This document shows positions 61,333 through 64,000 of a stretch of 64,000 nucleotides of DNA, in pieces. Each line of letters begins with the position of its first letter. The first letter of the stretch is position 1. The translations under genes and the position numbers were made by a program. Source of the stretch: RGIG4140 sp045614025 (lineage in GTDB: Bacteria > Pseudomonadota > Alphaproteobacteria > CAAHEQ01 > UBA3637); assembly GCA_045614025.1 (NCBI GenBank), contig JAZLCE010000021.1, forward strand, positions 1 through 64,000, read 5' to 3'. The notes under the pieces are model-generated. The model saw only the letters and a list, made by a program, of their open reading frames with translations, ran no database searches and had not been told where the DNA came from.

Positions 61333-63489
61333 TTAAATCTGAGGTAATTTCAATGCTTTTCTCAAAGCATTTTCAATCATTATCGGATCAACTGTTTGCT
61401 CTTCAAGTGGCGTTGTTCGATAATTTGCAACACTTTTTACTGTGCTAAAATACGTTGGATATTCGATAATAACTGTTTTTGTCATCTGTCTTGTCACAGA
61501 ACCATCCTCATGATAAATCACTTGCATATTTGCAAATTTTTCTTCTCTTCGTTGTTCTTGAGAATAAGCATTTTCATTTGGACGAGAGATATCAATTTGA
61601 TTTGGTTCATAAAGAGGAGATAAAACAGAACGTTTTTTTGGTTCATAAAGCGTTGGAGCTTGTTGTTCAATATAATCAGAATCTTGTTCAATTTTTTGTG
61701 TTTCTTGATCCTTTCTATCTTTTGCTTTTAAAGCTGCCAATTCTTTTTTCACGCTTTTTAATTCAGCCAATAACTCATTTTGAAGCTTAAATGCTTTTTG
61801 GGCAATTTCGCGTTCTCTAGCTAATAATTTTTTCTGTGTGGCCAAAATTTCTTGAGTTGCTTTACGTTCTGATTTCAACAAAAGTTTTTGTTCAGCTTCT
61901 AATAATTTAAGCGCAGCTTTTTGACGAATAATCACTTTATTCATATCTTCTTTTGTTTTTTCAAAATCAACACGCAATTGTTTAATTTCAATCTCAAGTT
62001 TTTGATTTTTTTCTTTTTGAGATATTAATTCTTTTTTGGTGTTTGCTAAAATAACATCTTCAAAAACATCATCTAAAGAAGCTTTTGCTTCTTCAAACTC
62101 TAAATCAACCTTTTGATTGGAGGCAACTGAATTTTCTAAATCAGCTTTAGCTTCTTCATCAGCGATTTGTTTGGCATTTTCAAGATGTTCAGTCACCAAA
62201 TCCTCAGAAGTATTTTTTTGTTCATCCATTGTGTTTTTCACAAAATTATTTTTATTTTTTGACTCATCAACAGGATAAACAACTTCTTTTGATGTTTCAG
62301 AACTAACTTTTGGATCTTCTAAAACAGCGGGTGTTTCATCTGTTTTAAAAGCAGCTAAATTTTGAACAGGTTGCACCTTAATCAAAGAAATTTCGCTTGG
62401 TGCAAATAAACGCATCTGTGGACCCCATTGCCCTACTCCACGTGTAACATAAAGCATAGATCCATTTTTATGATATAATCCCGCTAAATAACCATTTGTT
62501 ATTTTTGAAATGATATGGAATGGGAAAATTTGTCCACCATGCGTATGTGCAGAAATAACCAAGTCTGCCTCATTATTTTTTATTGCTCTAAATACTTGCG
62601 GACGATGAGCCATTAAAATTTTGTAGTCAGCAATTTTTGCACCTTGTAATGATTTGGCTATATCTTGAGTTGATGCACCAGCTGTTTTAAATTTTTCATC
62701 ACTTACACCTGCTAAATAAACATTATTTTTAACAAAAACTCCTTCATTCACAAGGTAATGAATACCCGTCATCATAAAGGCAGTTTTTAACTGATCCGCA
62801 TCAATATGGAACTCATGGTTACCAGAAACACAATACATTCCTTTAAATGCTCTAATCTTTTTCAATTCTTTTAAAATTGGTTCAATAAAAAAGATATTAT
62901 CATCAATTGTATCACCAGCGAATAAAACAATATCTGGTTCTAAAGCATTTACTTTTTCAACAATTTTTTTCACTTTTGAAAGACTTGTTGTTCTGCTTAA
63001 ATGCATATCCCCTAATACAACAATATTAAGAGGAGCTTCAATTTTATTTGAAGGCAAAATCGTTTCCTTCACAACAGGTGTTTTTAACCCAGAATATAAG
63101 CTAACAATAGATAAAATGAAAGCAATTCCTAGTAATAAATAATTTGTTCTTTTCAAAAATAACGGATTTTTCCATTGATATTTTCTTGGCAAAATATTTT
63201 TTGCCATTTCACGCACGCATAAGAAAAACCAAATAACATCTCTTACCAATATTAAACAGAAAAAAAGTGCCCCACAAATAAAAATGAAATAGGCACTGAT
63301 ATAAATAAATGTATAAATGGCACCAGAATAATCTGAAATTCTTTTAAGCAAAAATGGAATTGAAAATAAAAATAAAGAACCCAATAAAATCAATAATTTT
63401 TGTTTTAAAGAGTATGCGCCCTGACCGATCAAACGATAAGCCGTGTAAAGAGCCGCAACAAGACAAACAATTAAAATGGCTAAAAACAT
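61333..63489 (-). CDS. membrane metallophosphoesterase with coiled-coil tail
   Basis: 718 residues in three parts. Four membrane helices lie in the first 145 residues. A calcineurin-like phosphoesterase domain (about 150-370) follows, with VVLGDMHLS, FAGDTIDD, SGNHEFH and SAHTHGGQIFP, which give the full metal ligand set, close to YkuE/YaeI-type enzymes. YaeI relatives act on lipid A precursors or other lipid pyrophosphates. The last 340 residues are an acidic linker, a long Lys/Glu coiled coil (about 470-610) and a Pro/Tyr-rich tail (YEPKKRS, LYEPNQ). The tail is not part of the known family. AAGGAG precedes the ATG. Confidence 0.8.
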   Translation of the reverse strand: MFLAILIVCLVAALYTAYRLIGQGAYSLKQKLLILLGSLFLFSIPFLLKRISDYSGAIYTFIYISAYFIFICGALFFCLILVRDVIWFFLCVREMAKNILPRKYQWKNPLFLKRTNYLLLGIAFILSIVSLYSGLKTPVVKETILPSNKIEAPLNIVVLGDMHLSRTTSLSKVKKIVEKVNALEPDIVLFAGDTIDDNIFFIEPILKELKKIRAFKGMYCVSGNHEFHIDADQLKTAFMMTGIHYLVNEGVFVKNNVYLAGVSDEKFKTAGASTQDIAKSLQGAKIADYKILMAHRPQVFRAIKNNEADLVISAHTHGGQIFPFHIISKITNGYLAGLYHKNGSMLYVTRGVGQWGPQMRLFAPSEISLIKVQPVQNLAAFKTDETPAVLEDPKVSSETSKEVVYPVDESKNKNNFVKNTMDEQKNTSEDLVTEHLENAKQIADEEAKADLENSVASNQKVDLEFEEAKASLDDVFEDVILANTKKELISQKEKNQKLEIEIKQLRVDFEKTKEDMNKVIIRQKAALKLLEAEQKLLLKSERKATQEILATQKKLLAREREIAQKAFKLQNELLAELKSVKKELAALKAKDRKDQETQKIEQDSDYIEQQAPTLYEPKKRSVLSPLYEPNQIDISRPNENAYSQEQRREEKFANMQVIYHEDGSVTRQMTKTVIIEYPTYFSTVKSVANYRTTPLEEQTVDPIMIENALRKALKLPQI

Positions 63490-63601
63490 CTCTTCACTCC
63501 TTTTTTAAGTCATTCTTCAAAGGGAACTATACAATATTTTTTATCAAAAATAAAGTGTTTTTTTGCATATATAAAAAATAATAGACAGAGCAAAAAACAA
63601 G

Positions 63602-63631
63602 TTGATTTTTAAAAATAAAAAATGATATATT
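63602..63631 (+). promoter_or_regulatory. possible promoter of the alkaline phosphatase gene
   Basis: TTGATT (63602-63607), 18 bases and TATATT (63626-63631) lie about 36 bases before the ATG. No phosphate-response box was recognised. Confidence 0.4.
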
Positions 63632-63666
63632 CTTATTTTCAAATCACTATCAAAAAAAGGGGATTT

Positions 63667-64000
63667 ATGATGCGTTTTTTTCTTTTCTTATCTGTTTTTC
63701 TTTATATTTCAAATGCTTTTTCTCAAAACATCATCCTAATGATTGGCGATGGAATGGGAAAAAATCATATTAACTGCGTTCAAAATAACACGCCATTATT
63801 TTTAAAAACACTCACTCCAAAAGGTGAAATCAAAACATATTCTGCAAATAATGAAGTCACCGATTCGGCTGCCAGCGCAACAGCATATTCTTGTGGCATT
63901 AAAACAAATAATGGTTATTTAGGATTAAATCCTCAAAAAGAAAAATGCGAAACATTAGCTGAAACAAGTTATGCTAAAGGATATAATGTTTTTATCAGAA
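63667..64000 (+). CDS. alkaline phosphatase, 5' part only
   Basis: The first 111 codons of a gene that runs off the window. A signal peptide (hydrophobic to about residue 19, cleavage after AFS) is followed by IILMIGDGMGK (first metal Asp) and VTDSAASATAYSCG, whose Ser after TD is the catalytic nucleophile of PhoA-type alkaline phosphatases. It should free phosphate from monoesters in the periplasm. GGGG is just before two adjacent ATG codons. Confidence 0.85.
   Translation, partial: MMRFFLFLSVFLYISNAFSQNIILMIGDGMGKNHINCVQNNTPLFLKTLTPKGEIKTYSANNEVTDSAASATAYSCGIKTNNGYLGLNPQKEKCETLAETSYAKGYNVFIR

Overview
The window is strongly AT-rich and almost fully coding. It looks like a chromosomal segment of an alphaproteobacterium. 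The markers for this are a DUF2066 protein / AI-2E-type permease / HdaA trio, a lepB-rnc-era-recO unit, a full division and cell wall (dcw) cluster ending ftsQ-ftsA-ftsZ, and DciA-type DUF721 and RsfS genes. Its low GC, a sialyltransferase of the host-glycan-mimicry type, an ankyrin protein and a decaying biosynthetic gene suggest a host-associated lineage, such as the uncultured AT-rich gut or endosymbiont alphaproteobacteria. That placement is inference. Stop codons are mostly TAA with some TAG. TGA is used as a real stop (era, ddl, birA, the RND permease, the ankyrin gene), so the code is the standard bacterial one.

Layout. 0.1-4.4 kb: MarC-like protein, an unrecognised membrane zincin-like protein, a formate/nitrite-type channel, a decayed DAHP synthase fragment, and an AlkP-superfamily hydrolase. 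4.5-11.1 kb: tRNA-Val, EamA and MFS transporters with pepA, a large ankyrin protein, tRNA-Thr, and a 67-residue orphan protein with its own strong promoter. 11.2-14.2 kb: hdaA, AI-2E permease, DUF2066. 14.3-19.5 kb: HIT protein, a pilin-like protein, and an RND efflux pair. 19.6-24.7 kb: an accessory stretch with a LOG protein, a transglutaminase-like pseudoenzyme, an orphan 373-residue protein, frr, and a GT80 sialyltransferase. 24.8-29.4 kb: parE, a cytidylate-kinase-like gene, a flavodoxin, rsmB. 29.4-45.5 kb: the dcw cluster on the minus strand. It has a MurE-MurF fusion, and murD is missing from its usual place between mraY and ftsW. 45.6-49.3 kb: ndk, recO, era, rnc, lepB. 49.3-54.2 kb: tgt, dciA, a glycosyltransferase, RNase J, birA. 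54.4-64.0 kb: sufE, dnaX, a thiol-disulfide lipoprotein, obgE, rsfS, a DsbA-like protein, cca, a GDSL esterase, a metallophosphoesterase with a coiled-coil tail, and the start of an alkaline phosphatase.

How it works together. The dcw genes are packed with overlaps or gaps of a few bases from rsmH to ftsZ and end in a clear hairpin terminator, so they look like one long transcription unit for lipid II synthesis and septation. Many transcription starts show a sigma70-type promoter (TTGACA-like / TATAAT-like), nearly always with a 17-base spacer. Two of these, for the sialyltransferase and parE, sit so close to the ATG that the mRNAs may be leaderless. The most unusual items are the GT80 sialyltransferase, the MurE-MurF fusion with a 12-base tandem repeat at its joint, an A9 slippage site in dnaX with stops in both alternate frames, a second clamp-binding-like motif at the end of HdaA, and several orphan envelope or secreted proteins. 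No CRISPR array, insertion sequence, integrase or rRNA gene was seen.
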